From positions 446,881-510,880 of the forward strand of contig LNAC01000036.1 of the NCBI GenBank assembly GCA_002007465.1: a stretch of 64,000 bases of DNA. Direction: 5' to 3'. The notes under the pieces were generated by a model. That model was not told the DNA's origin. It worked only from the letters and a program-made list of their open reading frames with translations, and made no database searches. Every line of letters starts with the position of its first letter. Positions within the stretch are counted from its first letter, which is position 1. The stretch comes from Ailurus styani (lineage: Eukaryota > Chordata > Mammalia > Carnivora > Ailuridae). The translations under genes were made by a program, and so were the position numbers. Shown one piece after another: positions 44,293 through 56,215 of the stretch.

Positions 44293-44632
44293 AAAAGTAA
44301 ATTACTTTACCTTACTGTCAGTTATTCTTTCTCCAGTACTCTCCCTTTGTTTTTGTAGGCCTGAGTTTCCTACCTGTATAATTTTTCCTTTGCCCGAGGA
44401 ACTTCTTTTAACATTTATTGCAGGTAAGTTCTGCTGGTAGTAAATTCCTCCAGTTTACATTTCTCTGAGAGTCTTTATTTCTCTTTGATTTCTGGAAGGT
44501 AATTTTGCTGGATATAGAATTCTGTTTTGTTGGTTTCCTTATCTCCATGCTGTAAGTATGTCATTTTCTTTCCTCTCTTTATTTGCATAATGTCTAAAAC
44601 TCTTGCCCTTGTCATTTGTAAATAAGGTGTTC

Positions 44633-44649
44633 CACCCACCCACCCACCT
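44633..44649 (+). repeat. Short (CCCA)n tract
   Basis: Four CCCA units inside the L1 relic. Confidence 0.8.
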
Positions 44650-46160
44650 ACTCCTGGTTTCTTTAAAGATTTTCTCTGATTGCCTGCAATTTGAATGTAA
44701 TATATCTTGTATGGGTCTTTCCTTTTTTTTTCTTTTCCTTGATTTTTTTTTTTCACTTGAGTTGGATAAAGTTTTATTGACCTATCTTCCAGTTCACAGA
44801 TCCTTTCCAGGTAATGCTGAGTCTACTGATAAACACATTAAATGCATTTTTCATTTCTTTCACAGTGATTTGTGATGTTTAGATTTCCTTTTGACTCTTT
44901 TTATTTTTACTTTTCTCATTTTTTTATCTATTCTTGAATATTTTCTACTTTTGCTGCCATTATAATGCTTAACTTATTACTTACAGCTCTTTTAAATTCC
45001 CAGTCTGATTATTCTAACATGGTCTTACCAAAGTATGCTTCTGAGGCTTGCTTGTTGTAGCTACAGGGAGAGAGGCTTATAAGACTGTTCTTTCTAGCCT
45101 TTTGGACTTTTTTTTTTTAAACCAGGCAACTGGAGTAAATAGTCCTATAATGTAAGGATTTATGTATTTCTGTTAATCTGGCTATAAGTTTATAAATTGG
45201 CCAATATGCTGTGGCTGTGTGTCACAGACGCCTAAAAGTGCTCTGATTTCCTTGTTGTCCCTATTCTTGACCTTGGACTTCCTTAAGTACTCCTCAGAGA
45301 GATCAGGGAGATCATGTGCTTTGTCACTCTATCAGCTGTATCTCCTGTTACAGGAGTCCAGTTAGTGTGGTAGTAAAGTGTGGAGATCAGTAGCATTCTA
45401 TAATCCTTCAATTAAATCTTACTTCTTTAATGTGGCTATGCCTTCATGTATGACCTTGACAAATGTATCTGTGGTGTTACAGGTTTTTGTTTGTTCATTT
45501 CCCTTGCTTCCTGCTCTCCTCCTTGGCTGTAGTGTTTCCAACATATTTTCCTGAAACCCTGATACTAGTTGTCTAGTTTGTCCTACTGGATGAGGCAGGA
45601 AAGCCGTGGCGTCTGGACAGGGAGGATGTCCCTTCTCACAGCAGAGATACAGTTCTGGCAAAGTCTCACAGCTGAAGAGGAAGTCTTTGTGGTAAAGACA
45701 GTTCTAAGTGTATCTTTACAAAGACTGCACTTTCCACTATGGTGCGTGAGCCACAAGGGAATCTTTCTTGGTTTTCCACTATGAGAATCTGGAAATAAAA
45801 TCCACAAAAGTGTGAAGGTCCTTCTAAAACTGTGCCCCCCCCGCCCCCCTCCTGGCCATGAGATTATCACTACTACCCTAGTTCACAATGAGCTCCCAGA
45901 AACTGGTCAAAAGGACCATTTCAACGATCCTATGACTTTGATGGCTCCAGCAATTCTGCTCTAGTTAGGCAGATACCCGTTACTTTATCCCTCTGGATAG
46001 TCTATCGCTCCATATTTCAGTGTTTTCCTTTGTGGCTTCAGCCGTCTTATGGGTCCAGTACAGATCGTGCGATTTCAGTTTGCCCAGGATTTCTTGTTAT
46101 AGAATAGAAGTGAAGACATCTGTGTTCTTTACAAGTTGGAGCTAAAACAAGTTTCCTTTC

Positions 46161-47572
46161 TTCCAAGATAGTTATTCTTGTGTAAAGTTTGACATTGACA
46201 GGTTTTTTTCTTTCTCACAACTTCATAAATATACCCTTATAAAAACATTGATCTAAAAAATTGATTGCTTGTTTATTTCTCAAATCAATAACTATACTGT
46301 GAAAAGAAGACAAGGGAACAGGAAATGCTTCTTCGCCATTTATGACGAATGTATCTACTCTTGCACCATCTATCCTAGCAACTCCATATAGAGACATTTA
46401 ATGAATTGAACAGCTGAAATACCATTTTCTGAGGCTTAAGAAAAACAAGAAAAATATGTGTGTTGGAGCAAAATTTTTGGAAGTGAAACTTTTCTTTTGC
46501 TCTTCCTTTTTTGTTTTCTGTTTAATAGACTCTATAACCACTTCCTTCCCTTATTTAATTCCCTCCTTTGGAGGGAATATACTCAGAACCACATGGACAG
46601 AGCTTATAATTGCCCATATATCTTTCAGTGAAGAGTAGGAAGGCTGTGATTGTGGCCATTTGCTTTGTATTCATTCAGATGTGCTAAGTCAACAGCTCTC
46701 ACATCTTTTGTACTAGGTAACACAACAAAATTTGTACCTTATTTCATATTTTATGGTCTTTTAGTTTTTGGTCAGTGGTGCATTAAAAAGACGTAAATCA
46801 AGCCAGGTTACATGTTAACCTACTCAATTCAATACCAAGAAAAAATAAAACAATGTGCATGCATGTGGCTGTGAATGCATGTGTGTGTGTGTTTTAGATA
46901 ATGCCTGGTAAGAAGCACTGGAAGTTTTCCAAATGTGTTGCATAGATGGTCAAGTAGTTATAACTATATTGATTTTTTTAGAAAAAAGTATAAAATTAAT
47001 GAAGGACATAACCACAAAATGAGTTGATTTAACTTTTCTCTCTCTTTCATGTTACATATGTGATAATACTGCAGTAAGATTTTAAAATTTTGGCTCTGTT
47101 TCATCTACATACACCAATACAGAGGGAAATACCCAATAAAATGAGTTCAGTGAATGGAGTCTTGATAACACATGTGATTTTGAGGACTCACTTAAAATTG
47201 GCCATTTGGCTTGCAAGTCTTTTCCTGCCATTGTATTGAATCCACATAATACCTGACTCCCTCCTTTACTTCCCTTAGGGTTGTTTTAATTAAAAAATGA
47301 GGAACTTTGTCTAAGACCACAATACAGGAAAATTATAAAACTCCTAGACATTCAGGTTAATGTAAGTAAATGATGGATACCTTAGTTGGTTTAGACAATA
47401 ATTCAGGCAAATGATAGAACCTCTAGTTGGCTAACAGAATACCCAAACTCATCCTCTTTGCACATTATGATATCATGTCCCTGCTTTTGACCTTATGTTT
47501 ATTCAGTGTTTGCTGCTGTTTCTATGGTATGATATAAAAAACCATGGCCCAATGCCTACCCTCCCACCCCCC
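46161..47572. other. Unassigned AT-rich stretch
   Basis: No gene and no clear repeat; ATGTGTGTGTGTG near 46875. Frames at 46215-46397 and 46456-46638 are unsupported. Confidence 0.45.
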
Positions 47573-47670
47573 AGGGTTTGTGCTTTGGTGAATGCTGTGA
47601 AAGATGTAAGCCTGATGATTCACAGACCTGTACCCCTGGGACAAAGAATAAAAATAAAATTAAAAAAAAA
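47573..47670 (+). mobile_element. Young carnivoran L1 tail, copy A
   Basis: 'AGGGTTTGTGCTTTGGTGAATGCTGTGAAAGATG', 'GATGATTCACAGACCTGTACCCCTGGG' is the terminal 3' UTR of recent carnivoran L1, with an A-rich tail. Only about 98 bp remain (severe 5' truncation). Confidence 0.9.
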
Positions 47671-47776
47671 CTGTTCTAAAGACTGTTCCTAAAATATTTC
47701 TTCAAAAAAATCTATAGCTATATGTGTATTCCGCAGCTTTCTATTGAATATTTTAAATTTGTTTTGGACATTGGGG

Positions 47777-47881
47777 AGGGTTTGTGCTTTGGTGAGTGCT
47801 GTGAAAGATGTAAGCCTGATGATTCACAGACCTGTACCCCTGGGGCAAAGAATAAAAAATTAAAAAATAAATAAATAAAAA
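47777..47881 (+). mobile_element. Young carnivoran L1 tail, copy B
   Basis: Same segment as copy A, starting at the same AGGGTTTGTGC and differing at only two positions before the tails. The tail is (AAAT)n/A-rich. The 106 bp between the two copies are not L1. Confidence 0.9.
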
Positions 47882-48479
47882 ACAATATAAAAAAACAAAC
47901 TATGGCCCTACTTTATATTTCTACTTCTATTTTTCAGTTCAATTCATAAGTTAATTTTTTTAAGTCATTAAATTTGAAATTTGGAGCTTTCAGATGAAAA
48001 TGAATTTAGTTGGAAATCTATGTAAGAAACAAGGAATTGCCTTATAATTTGCCCATTATAGTATGAATCGAGTAGTGATTTCTTTAGAAATATAAATCCT
48101 ATTAATATTATTTCTGAGAGCTAGTAAGTTCATTCAATTAGTTTGGGATACATTCTAAAAATGTAAGTTATAATATATTTTTTTAAGTTAAGCTATTTGA
48201 ACTCTTAATTATTAGCAAGATTAACTATGCAAAGGGACTAGTAGACAATAATCATGTTCTTACCAATCCAGATAATTTTCTCAAAATATTAATAAGCTAT
48301 TTAAGAAAATATCCTGAACTCTTTTATTATCTACCTCCAAAAGGAAAAAAAAAAAAAAAGACCAAACATTTAGGTCTATTTCATTCTGGATTTGGAAAAG
48401 GAATAAATGTCACGTCATACTGGAAAAACAAAATGTGGAATATAGTATTAGGCATAATATATTTTGAGTCTCAGCTTTT
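47882..48479. other. Unassigned AT-rich stretch
   Basis: Very AT-rich, A-run at 48345-48359. No repeat or gene recognised. Confidence 0.5.
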
Positions 48480-48650
48480 CCATTTAAATTGGAGGGAAAA
48501 TTTTAAACTGTTTGAAACTCAGGATTCTAAGTCTAAAAATGGAAATATAATAACATCTATCTCAAAAGGCAGTTGCAGAAATGACACGTGGTAATGTATG
48601 CCAAATACTTTATTTAGCACCTCACCTAGAGTGGACATCTCATATGTTTA
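48480..48650 (+). repeat. MIR relic
   Basis: 'TCTAAAAATGGAAATATAATAACATCTATCTC', 'GGCAGTTGCAGAAATGACACG', 'TTTAGCACCTCACCTAGAGTGG' follow MIR core to tail. Confidence 0.65.
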
Positions 48651-48660
48651 CATAATATGT

Positions 48661-49740
48661 TTATATAATCAGTTGATCATTCATTCATTCATTCATTCAA
48701 TAAACACTTGTCAAGTCTACAATGAGCAAACACTGCTCTAGGCACTGGGGGTAAGTAGTAAAGAAATCAGCTAAAATCCTGCTCTCAAAGAACTTCCATT
48801 CTAGAGGGAGGAGGCAAATGATAGATAACATAAACATGTGAAATATATAGTGTGTTAGGTAGTGATAAGGACTAAGAAGAAAACTACAAAGCAGGGAAGG
48901 GAAACATTTAAATTTGAGAGTAAAGCCAAATATAATACAAGAAAGCAACTGAATATGAGTTTCTAATAAACACCACACTTTTTAAAGTATCAGCATGTCT
49001 TGTGCAATAATTATACAATGTTAGGGCACACTTATGCTAAAACATTTTGCTTGTTCACCTGAAATAAAAATCTAATTGTGCATCTTATTTTTATTTACTA
49101 GATCCAGAGACCCTTCTATTAACAGAAATTTCAAATCAGATTGCAAGAGAAGGTACCTTTTGAGTGAATCAGTTAAAGAAATGAAGAAGCCAGGTAAGCA
49201 TATCAGGGAAGAACATTCTGAAAAGAGGAAAAAGCAAGTGCCAAAGCCCAAAGTACACTGGGTTGTAACATGGTGGCCAACATGGCTGGAGCTAGGAGAA
49301 TAACTCCAGGAGAAATAAAGGTCACAGATAACAGCGTATCTGAAGCAACAAGGCTTTGTAGGTCAGAGAAAGGATTCTGTCTTTTATTCTGAGTGAGATG
49401 AAAAGCCATTGAAGGATTCTGAGCACAGAACTGGCACAATATTTCTTATGGTTTAATGGGATTACTCTGGCTTCTATTTCAGAGTGCTATTTCAGGGAGA
49501 CAAGGACAGAAATGGAGAAGTCAGGTAGGAGGCTCTTAAAATAATTTAGGCAAGAGATGGAGGTGGCTTGAACCAGACTGGTAGCAGTTGGGATAGTGAC
49601 AAGTGGTCAAAATCTGGATGTATTTTGAAGACAGATGAAAAAACATTTGTAATGGGCTGAGTATTGAAAGTAAGAGAAAGAAAGCAGTACGGAGGGGCTC
49701 CAAAATTTTTGGACAGAGCAACTAATATTTATTTCATCTA
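48661..49740 (-). repeat. Long L2 LINE 3' relic
   Basis: A (CATT)n end at 48677-48698, then 'CAAACACTGCTCTAGGCACTGGGGG', 'CCTGCTCTCAAAGAACTTCCATTCTAG', 'GCAAGTGCCAAAGCCC', 'TTTATTCTGAGTGAGATGAAAAGCCATTGAAGGATTCTGAGC', 'AATTTAGGCAAGAGATGGAGGTGGCTTG', 'GGATGTATTTTGAAGACAG': the reversed L2 3' region in order, the best L2 copy in the window. Confidence 0.88.
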
Positions 49741-50077
49741 CATTTTTCTTATGTGGTGGAGGCCCAATGATATACATTATTTGGCAGAGAAAAACTATAT
49801 AATGGCTTTATATTTTTGACTATTTTTATTAGGAGAGGAGTATTTTTCTTCATAAGGAAATCAACAAAAAGAGATGTGGCTTGGGAAGAATGAAATAGTG
49901 GGAAAAGCATTTTCAAGTCTTTGCCACAAAATCCCTGTAGAAAGAGAGACCACTTCTCAATGCACATAAATGTAGAAATTAGCATTATAGCCAATAATAA
50001 GGAAAGAAATATAGTTAAATCTAGGTGTTGTTACTCAACTTCCCTCTCCTTTCATTCCAACCACAGTTTACTGACTT
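49741..50077. other. Unassigned non-coding stretch
   Basis: Nothing recognised. Confidence 0.5.
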
Positions 50078-50234
50078 TTTTGAGAGAGAGAGCACAAGTG
50101 GGGAAAGGGCAAAAGGAGAGGGGCAAAGGTTGGGGCTCAGTGTGGGCCTTGATCTCACAACCCTGAGATCATGATCATGATCTGAGCCAAAATCAAGAGT
50201 TACGCAATTAACCTGCTGAGCCACCCAGATGCCC
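50078..50234 (-). mobile_element. CAN-SINE, truncated or diverged
   Basis: 'TTTTTTGAGAGAGAGAGCACAAGTGGGG', 'TTGATCTCACAACCCTGAGATCATG', 'CTGCTGAGCCACCCAGATGCCCC', minus orientation. An ATGATC duplication is seen in the middle. Possible weak target repeat GTTTACTGACTT / CTGTTGACTTCT. Confidence 0.9.
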
Positions 50235-50439
50235 CCTGTTGACTTCTCTGAAAAAAAAAACTGTTTGGTACATGTGACTAATGTCTCCAAAACAAAGGTG
50301 AAAACATGCATCATTAGAACTATACTTTCCATCATGCCTACAATGTTTTGTTGTTGTTGTTACAACTGGCCTTTTGCCTTTCAGAAGATGAAATAAATAC
50401 TTCAAAGAGTGGATTGTTTTCCTGAGAGATTTACTGTCT

Positions 50440-50640
50440 CAGGGGATGAGTATTATAATGGACTGAACACTGATTCTGAAGAAATGCCAGCTACATCACT
50501 TAAGAGATTTGTGACTTTGGACAGACGTAATTTCTTTGAGTCTCAGAATCTTCATCTATAAAGTGGACATGATACCACCTACATGATAGAGTTTCTCTGA
50601 CAATGAAAAATGATAAATTGCTTACATTTTATATCAGAAA
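50440..50640 (+). repeat. MIR relic
   Basis: 'ACACTGATTCTGAAGAAATGCCAGCTACATCACTTAAGAGATTTGTGACTTTGGACAGACGTAATTTCTTTGAG' and 'CTTCATCTATAAAGTGGACATGATACC' are MIR head and core. Confidence 0.8.
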
Positions 50641-51699
50641 GATTGGTATGTGAGTAATTTTCGGTGAATAATAGATTTAAAAAAATCTTTGTTTCTTCCT
50701 TTTGTGACATAAAGATTGCAGTGGATATTTGCCATTTTTTGATTACTCCAAAACTCAAATCTATTTTATGTTCGTAAAATTTTAGACTTTGTAAGTCTCA
50801 GTGAAGGCGGAGCTCACCTCCCACAGCTGAAGCTGAAAACTCTATATCCTCATTTCTGCCTTTTCATTACAGTTAGCACATAAGCTCAAAACCTAAGCTC
50901 AGCCATTCAGCTTCATTCGGCCAGACACTGAGAGGGGAGCTAAAAAGCTGGTCAGAAAAGAGTACTCTGTGATAACACCGAGTCCCCAGCAGTGTTGGTG
51001 GACACTGCCATGTCTAACTCTCACCAGCTATGATTTTGGGTATGCCACTAACTACATAACCTTCAGTCTGGAACTCCAGTCTTTTGTGCAATATTTGGAG
51101 CTACCAGTGTCCTTTAGGGAATTCCTCTGTGTTTGAATCATCAGCTTTGATTTCTGTTGCTTTGAGTTAAAAAAAAATCCATTGGGATTTTGGTTATTTT
51201 TAGAAAGTGTCTGTCTACTTTACAATCTGTATTATAATAAGGGGTGCATTGATATGGCTATCAAATCCCTTCACCAATCTAACTCAACTCCTCTGAACCT
51301 AGCCATATGAAATGCTCCTCATTTGAGCTCATGGAGATAATGAGTGCTACTTTATTAACTGCTATAATGTAAAAATTGCCCTATGGTTTAACCACATCCT
51401 GTTTTAATAGGTCAATGTAGCAACTCTCTGCTAACAAGGCAAAACGATCTATTGATCATTGTTGCAGTCAGCATAAATAACGCTGTGCATATTTAATAAA
51501 ATTACCCTCTTTGAAGACTAGAATAGAGTAAAAAACACTCATTTACAACCCACTTCAAATCTTGTCTCTATCACTGTCTTAGGCTAAGATTTATAAATGA
51601 ATTTCCCAACAAGCAAGGTCAAATTAACATATATAATAAATTGCATGGCAAAAATATATTATAGACTGCTCTTAGAGTTTACCTACCCATACTGGTATA
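50641..51699. other. Repeat-poor block, possible conserved element
   Basis: 1 kb without recognised repeats. The stretch 51390-51520 ('GGTCAATGTAGCAACTCTCTGC', 'CTATTGATCATTGTTGC', 'GTGCATATTTAATAAAATTACC') has regulatory-like texture. No gene. Confidence 0.35.
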
Positions 51700-52060
51700 G
51701 ACTGGGAGTGAAGAGTTGATCAAGGAAGGTTTGGGGGGAAATAACGAGGACAGAACCTTAAAGGATAAGAGTCAAAAATAGGATAAAGACATTCTAAGAA
51801 GAGGAAATGGTATGTGCAAAGATATCCAAAGTCTGAGTGAAAGTTTGTGACATGGAGAATTTATGTTTTTGTTAAGACTAGAAAATAAAGTTCAGATAGG
51901 AGAGTAGTAAGGCATAAACATGAAGGGTTGGACAGGATCTAAATCATGACAGCAAGTGCATGGTATGCTCAGGAATGGATTTTTATCTCAAAGATGATTT
52001 GGAACACCGAAGAATTTTTTTATTGAATATTGAAGGGGTTTTATATGCATTTGTTGAGGA
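51700..52060 (-). repeat. L2 LINE relic
   Basis: 'GATCAAGGAAGGTTTGG', 'AAGAAGAGGAAATGGTATGTGCAAAGATATCC', 'GGATTTTTATCTCAAAGATGATTTGG' match the reversed L2 order. Confidence 0.6.
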
Positions 52061-53394
52061 GCATTCTGTGACACAGGAACATACTATCATTGTCCTTATA
52101 GGATACCATCAAGTCCTCAACTACCATCGTTGCAGTTGTACTCATGAATGAATCAGATTTCATAGATACTTCAAGTGACCAGTAGTTGAAAATGGGTCAT
52201 AAGTATGGAGGAGTCAATGGTGACACAGCTGATAGTTTTTTAATACATTCACATGAGTTTGAATCATGTTTTGACTCAGGAAGATCAGATTCAAAAGTAG
52301 AGGAGAGATATTTCTCATTCCCTTCTTCTGTAATAGCAATCAGTTCATTTCATTAACAGAGTCCAAAAGAGTTCTGTTAAAGCATTAGCTATGCCTTATA
52401 AAGCTGAAGTGAGAATTTAATAAAATAACAATGAAATACGTGACATAGCGTCTATAGCAAAGCTAAGCATTCTAAGCATGTTCCATCATCTTCCTTCAGA
52501 TATTTAAGGGACAAATGTTAAAATATGGTTCCTTTGCCATTAAAAGTCTAAATTTCCCCTAGAACTTATTAACAGGAAGGATTTTCCAATGAGGTTAAGC
52601 ATAGTGTTGATTAGGTTGAACACTTCCAAAGGCAAGTGGTTACGCCTATCTTCAGCTGACCATAGGCCATGGCACACAGTGAGCCACATATACAAACTGG
52701 CAGAGTTGAGTTACTGAATGGATGAATAAATGAGTAAATAAAACCATGAGTGATATGCACTCTAGGAAACTGAGAACTTAATGTCACAGTCTTATTTTAT
52801 GCCCTAGTTTGGTTCGAAATAATCTTTTATTTAATAAACTTATATATAAAGATATTTTATATAAACATATGTTGACCTACTTATAATCATGAATCCATTT
52901 ATTTCCAACATTTTTGAGACCTCAAAAATTACTATGATATACAGATAACCATGTACAATGCTACTCCTTTGTCCTACACAAAGCATTCATTATATATGAG
53001 TCTAACTGCATAACTAAGGGGGAAAAAAAATAAAACTATTCAATTAGTTGACCTCATGAGGAAAAAGACTGAGAACACCAGTAAAGTTGTGCCTGTGCAG
53101 ATGTATTTTATCTTAATGTGCAAAGCCATTTATTGGATTCGGTTCTTTTATGAATAGATAGGGAACCAGGTAAGAACATCTCATTTATCTGTCTCTTCAT
53201 TTCATGTACCTTGAAAGTAGAAAATCATCAATAGTTAAGGACTGAGATATTAAAAAAAATTCTATATGGAATTCACAGTTGCCTTGTAAACATTATAGAC
53301 GTATTTCATCTGATCTGTGCATTTAATATACTTTAATCATAGTGGTTTCTGAATTCCTAAAGTCTTTGAAGGACCAATAGGATAAGTGATGCTG
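52061..53394. other. Unassigned stretch with weak MIR scraps
   Basis: A possible plus MIR tail at 52360-52490 ('GCATTAGCTATGCCTTATAAAGCTGAAGTGAG') and a tail-like 'GAATGGATGAATAAATGAGTAAAT' near 52716. Otherwise AT-rich with no gene. Confidence 0.4.
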
Positions 53395-53480
53395 AAATAC
53401 CCAGAAAACTGTAATTTCCTCACCTGCAAACAGCAGAGGGTAATCCCTATCCTAGGAGGATTAATGTGATATGATCTCTA
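53395..53480 (+). repeat. Possible MIR core relic
   Basis: 'ACTGTAATTTCCTCACCTGCAAACAGCAGAGGG', then 'AGGAGGATTAATGTGATATG'. Weak. Confidence 0.5.
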
Positions 53481-54146
53481 GTAGACCTTATTAGATTCAC
53501 TCCTGAGGGATACAAAGTAATGTGTGAGCTTCTCCAGGGTAGGAGCCATGTTTGATTCTCAGAGAGGAACACCACACAAAGTCAGTTGACAAAGGCAAAA
53601 CTGTTTAGATATGTATGCATATTCAAGGTCTTCTTCCCTTCCCTAACACTTAAGGAGAATGTAGAATTAGCCTGCTCAACTATTACTTAGACTCTGTTGC
53701 GGCAAGCAGAAAACATGGGTAGAAACACAGAAAAACAGGCTTGTCTTGGAATACCTAGACCGAGTAAAGTAACTTACACCTGTGTTAGCTCTTTGTCCTT
53801 TAAATTTTAAATCAGGGGACAGGGAGGGAAAAGAAAGACTATGTATATAACAGTTTTTTTAAAGAGACAAACGTAAAATAAGACATGAGATTTTATGTGT
53901 GCGTGTGTTGTGTGTATGTATATGTATATAGAAGCTATCTGGTGATGTATACATTTTTTAACATAGATATGAAAATAATATTTTAAAGATACTTTGCTTT
54001 GGTTTCCATAAAACCTTCCATACAAGTGTATACTTGTGCAAACTCATGTATCTACATATTAACTCCTAAAATAATCTCTTCTTTTTCCACAATATGCAAT
54101 AAATTTCTTTCGGGCAAAGTTTGTCCCACATTAAAATGCAAATGCT
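53481..54146. other. Unassigned stretch with TG/TA tract
   Basis: Alternating TG/TA low complexity at 53896-53930; 54133-54146 is the left target-site copy of the next SINE. No gene. Confidence 0.5.
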
Positions 54147-54342
54147 GCTTTTTTTTTTAAAGATTTTTTAAAGATTTTACTTATTTATTTGACAGAGAGA
54201 GAAAGATCACAAGTAGGTAGAGAGGCAGGTAGAGAGAGAGGGGGGAGCAGGGAGCCTGATGTGGGGTTCGACCCCAGGACCCTGAGATGATGACCTGAGC
54301 CGAAGGCAGAGGTTTTAACCCACTGAGCCACCCAGGAGCCCC
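54147..54342 (-). mobile_element. CAN-SINE, mustelid-type, with target-site duplication
   Basis: 'AAAGATTTTACTTATTTATTTGACAGAGAGAG', 'AAGTAGGTAGAGAGGCAGG', head 'CACTGAGCCACCCAGGAGCCCC'. The TAAAGATTTT block is duplicated next to the T-run. AAAATGCAAATGCT at 54133-54146 and 54343-54356 is an exact 14-bp target duplication. Confidence 0.95.
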
Positions 54343-54424
54343 AAAATGCAAATGCTTCTTTGACTTGTCACTTATCAGGTTTCACAGGTCATATGGGTAT
54401 TTTTTTAAGGAGTACTAATGAGGT

Positions 54425-54629
54425 TTTTTGTTTATTTTTTGAGAAAGAACAAGTGAGAAAGCAAGCTGGGGAAGGGGTTGGATAAGGGGCAGAGGGAGAG
54501 AGAGAATCTCAAGCAAGCTCCATGCCCAGCACAGAGCCTGATACAGGGCTCGATCTCAAGACCCTAACATCATGAACTGAGCCAAAATCAAGGGTCAGAA
54601 TGCTAACCGACTGAGCCATCCAGGGCCCC
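54425..54629 (-). mobile_element. CAN-SINE, older caniform type
   Basis: 'TTTGTTTATTTTTTGAGAAAG', 'GGGGCAGAGGGAGAGAGAGAATC', 'CCGACTGAGCCATCCAGGGCCCC'. Diverged; no clear target duplication. Confidence 0.9.
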
Positions 54630-54749
54630 AGAATTTTTTTGAGTGATGTGAAACTCACATAATATAAAATATTCACTATGTATGAAATCACTATCTCTAC
54701 CAAGTTATAAAACATTTTAATTACCCCTTGGATTGCTAAAAATAATTTT

Positions 54750-54945
54750 TTTGAAGATTTTATTTATTTATTTGATACACAGAGAGAGAGATCACAAGTA
54801 GGCAGAGAGGCAGGCAGAGAGAGAGGAGGAGGAAGTAGGCTCCCTGCAGAGCAGAGAGCCCGATGCGGGCCTCGATCCCAGGACCCTGAGATCATGACCT
54901 GAGCCGAAAGCAGAAGCTTTAACCCACTGAGCCACCCAGGCGCCC
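54750..54945 (-). mobile_element. CAN-SINE, mustelid-type, with perfect target-site duplication
   Basis: Intact: 'GAAGATTTTATTTATTTATTTGATACACAGAG', 'AAGTAGGCAGAGAGGCAGG', 'GATGCGGGCCTCGATCCC', head ending CCACCCAGGCGCCC. GCTAAAAATAATTTT at 54735-54749 and 54946-54960 is exact (15 bp). It landed in the 3' end of an old L1. Confidence 0.96.
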
Positions 54946-55340
54946 GCTAAAAATAATTTTATTGTGGTTCTAATATATACAACAAAATTTGTCATTTTAA
55001 CCATTTTTAAGTGGCAATTTACTGTCATTAACTGCACTCATAATGTAGATGCACAAGAATCAGCTACCTCAAAAATATTTTCATCACCCTAAACAGAAAA
55101 TCTGTACCTATTAAACAATGGGCTTCCCATTCCCGCTCCCCTCAGTCCCTGGCAACCACTAATCTATTTCTATCTCTGCAAGTTTGTTTAATCCTAGATA
55201 ATCTCTATATGTGGAAACATATAATATCTATCCTTTTCTGCCTGGCTTATTTTACTTCCAATGTCTTCACAATTCATGCATGTTGTAGCATATCAGGCCC
55301 TCGTTCTTCTTCACGACTGAATAATATTTTATGGTACAGA

Positions 55341-55709
55341 TGTTATGTATTGAAGTTTGTGGCCCCCCAAAATTTATACATTGAAACCCTCTCAACCCCA
55401 AAATGTATTCATATGAGGTGAGGCCCTTGGGAGGTACTTAGGATTAGATGAGATCCTAAGTGTACATAGGTTTAGTGCTTTCCTGGGAGTCATGAGAGAG
55501 CTTCTTCCTTCCTCAGCCTCCTGCCCCCTGAGGACATAGGTAAAAAACAGACACCTATAAACCAGGACGCAGGCTCTAACCAGACAGAATCTGCCAGCTT
55601 CTGCCAATCTTTACTTCCCAGCCTCTAGAACTCTGAGAAATAAGCATTTGTTCTTTAAACCTCCCAGTCTATAGCACTTTTGTTACAACAATCTGAACAG
55701 TCTGGGGTA
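55341..55709 (+). mobile_element. MLT1-type solitary LTR nested in L1
   Basis: 'GTTTGTGGCCCCCCAAAATTTATACATTGAAACCC', 'GGCCCTTGGGAGGTACTTAGG', 'CTATAAACCAGGACGCAGGCTC', 'CCTCTAGAACTCTGAGAAATAAGC', 'CCCAGTCTATAGCAC' follow an ERVL-MaLR LTR. It splits L1 3' UTR sequence. Old non-infectious relic without internal genes. Confidence 0.82.
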
Positions 55710-56167
55710 GTAAATATACCACATTCTGCTCTTTCATTCATCTGTTGATGACATTTGGGTTGTTTCCACTTTGGGTAATGGGGACAATGCTTCAAAGGAC
55801 ACTGATGGAAGTATCTGTTTAAGTTTGGAAGTATACCGTCTTATATTTTTTGGGTGAGTTTAAGAAGAATAGGCATTAATTTTTTCTTTCAGTATTTAGT
55901 AGAATTCACTTATAAAGCTATCTGGTCCTGGGATTTTCTTTCTTGGGCCATTTTTATTACTAATTTAATCTCCTTGTTTTTTTTATTGATCTATTCAGGC
56001 TTTCTGTATTTTCCTGAATTAATTTTGGTGGGTTTTGTAATTAGGGGAATTTTTCTGTTTCTTTTAGGTTATTCAGTTTGTTGGCATATAATAACTCATA
56101 ATAATCCCTATGATAATTTTCTGAGGCATCCATTCTAAGGTCTTTTTTTTTTCTGATTTTATTGAGT

Positions 56168-56215
56168 CTCTTCTCTCTCTCTCTCTTTCCCTCTCTCTCC
56201 CTCCCTTTCTCCCTA
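56168..56215 (+). repeat. (CT)n pyrimidine tract
   Basis: TCTC units grading into CCTCCC, inside the L1 relic. Confidence 0.9.

Larger units (their letters stand above)
43085..46160 (-). mobile_element. Long mosaic old L1 relic
   Basis: Minus-oriented old L1 text: 'GAGTTTTGACAAATGTACAGC', 'AAGTCTGCTTTGCCTGAGGTTAATACAGCTACTTG', 'CACATTTAAAGTGATTGTCAC', 'CTACCACATTTGTAACTAGTG', 'TTGCTGGATATAGAATTCTG', and 'CTATCTTCCAGTTCACAGATCC'. An L1 tail (43433-43545) and a SINE (44103-44292) are nested in it. The right edge (45850-46160) is uncertain. All short frames inside are decayed repeat. Confidence 0.65.

Noticed and set aside
27003..55709. Intact endogenous retrovirus
   Set aside because: Only solitary old MLT1-type LTRs are seen; no internal genes or paired LTRs.
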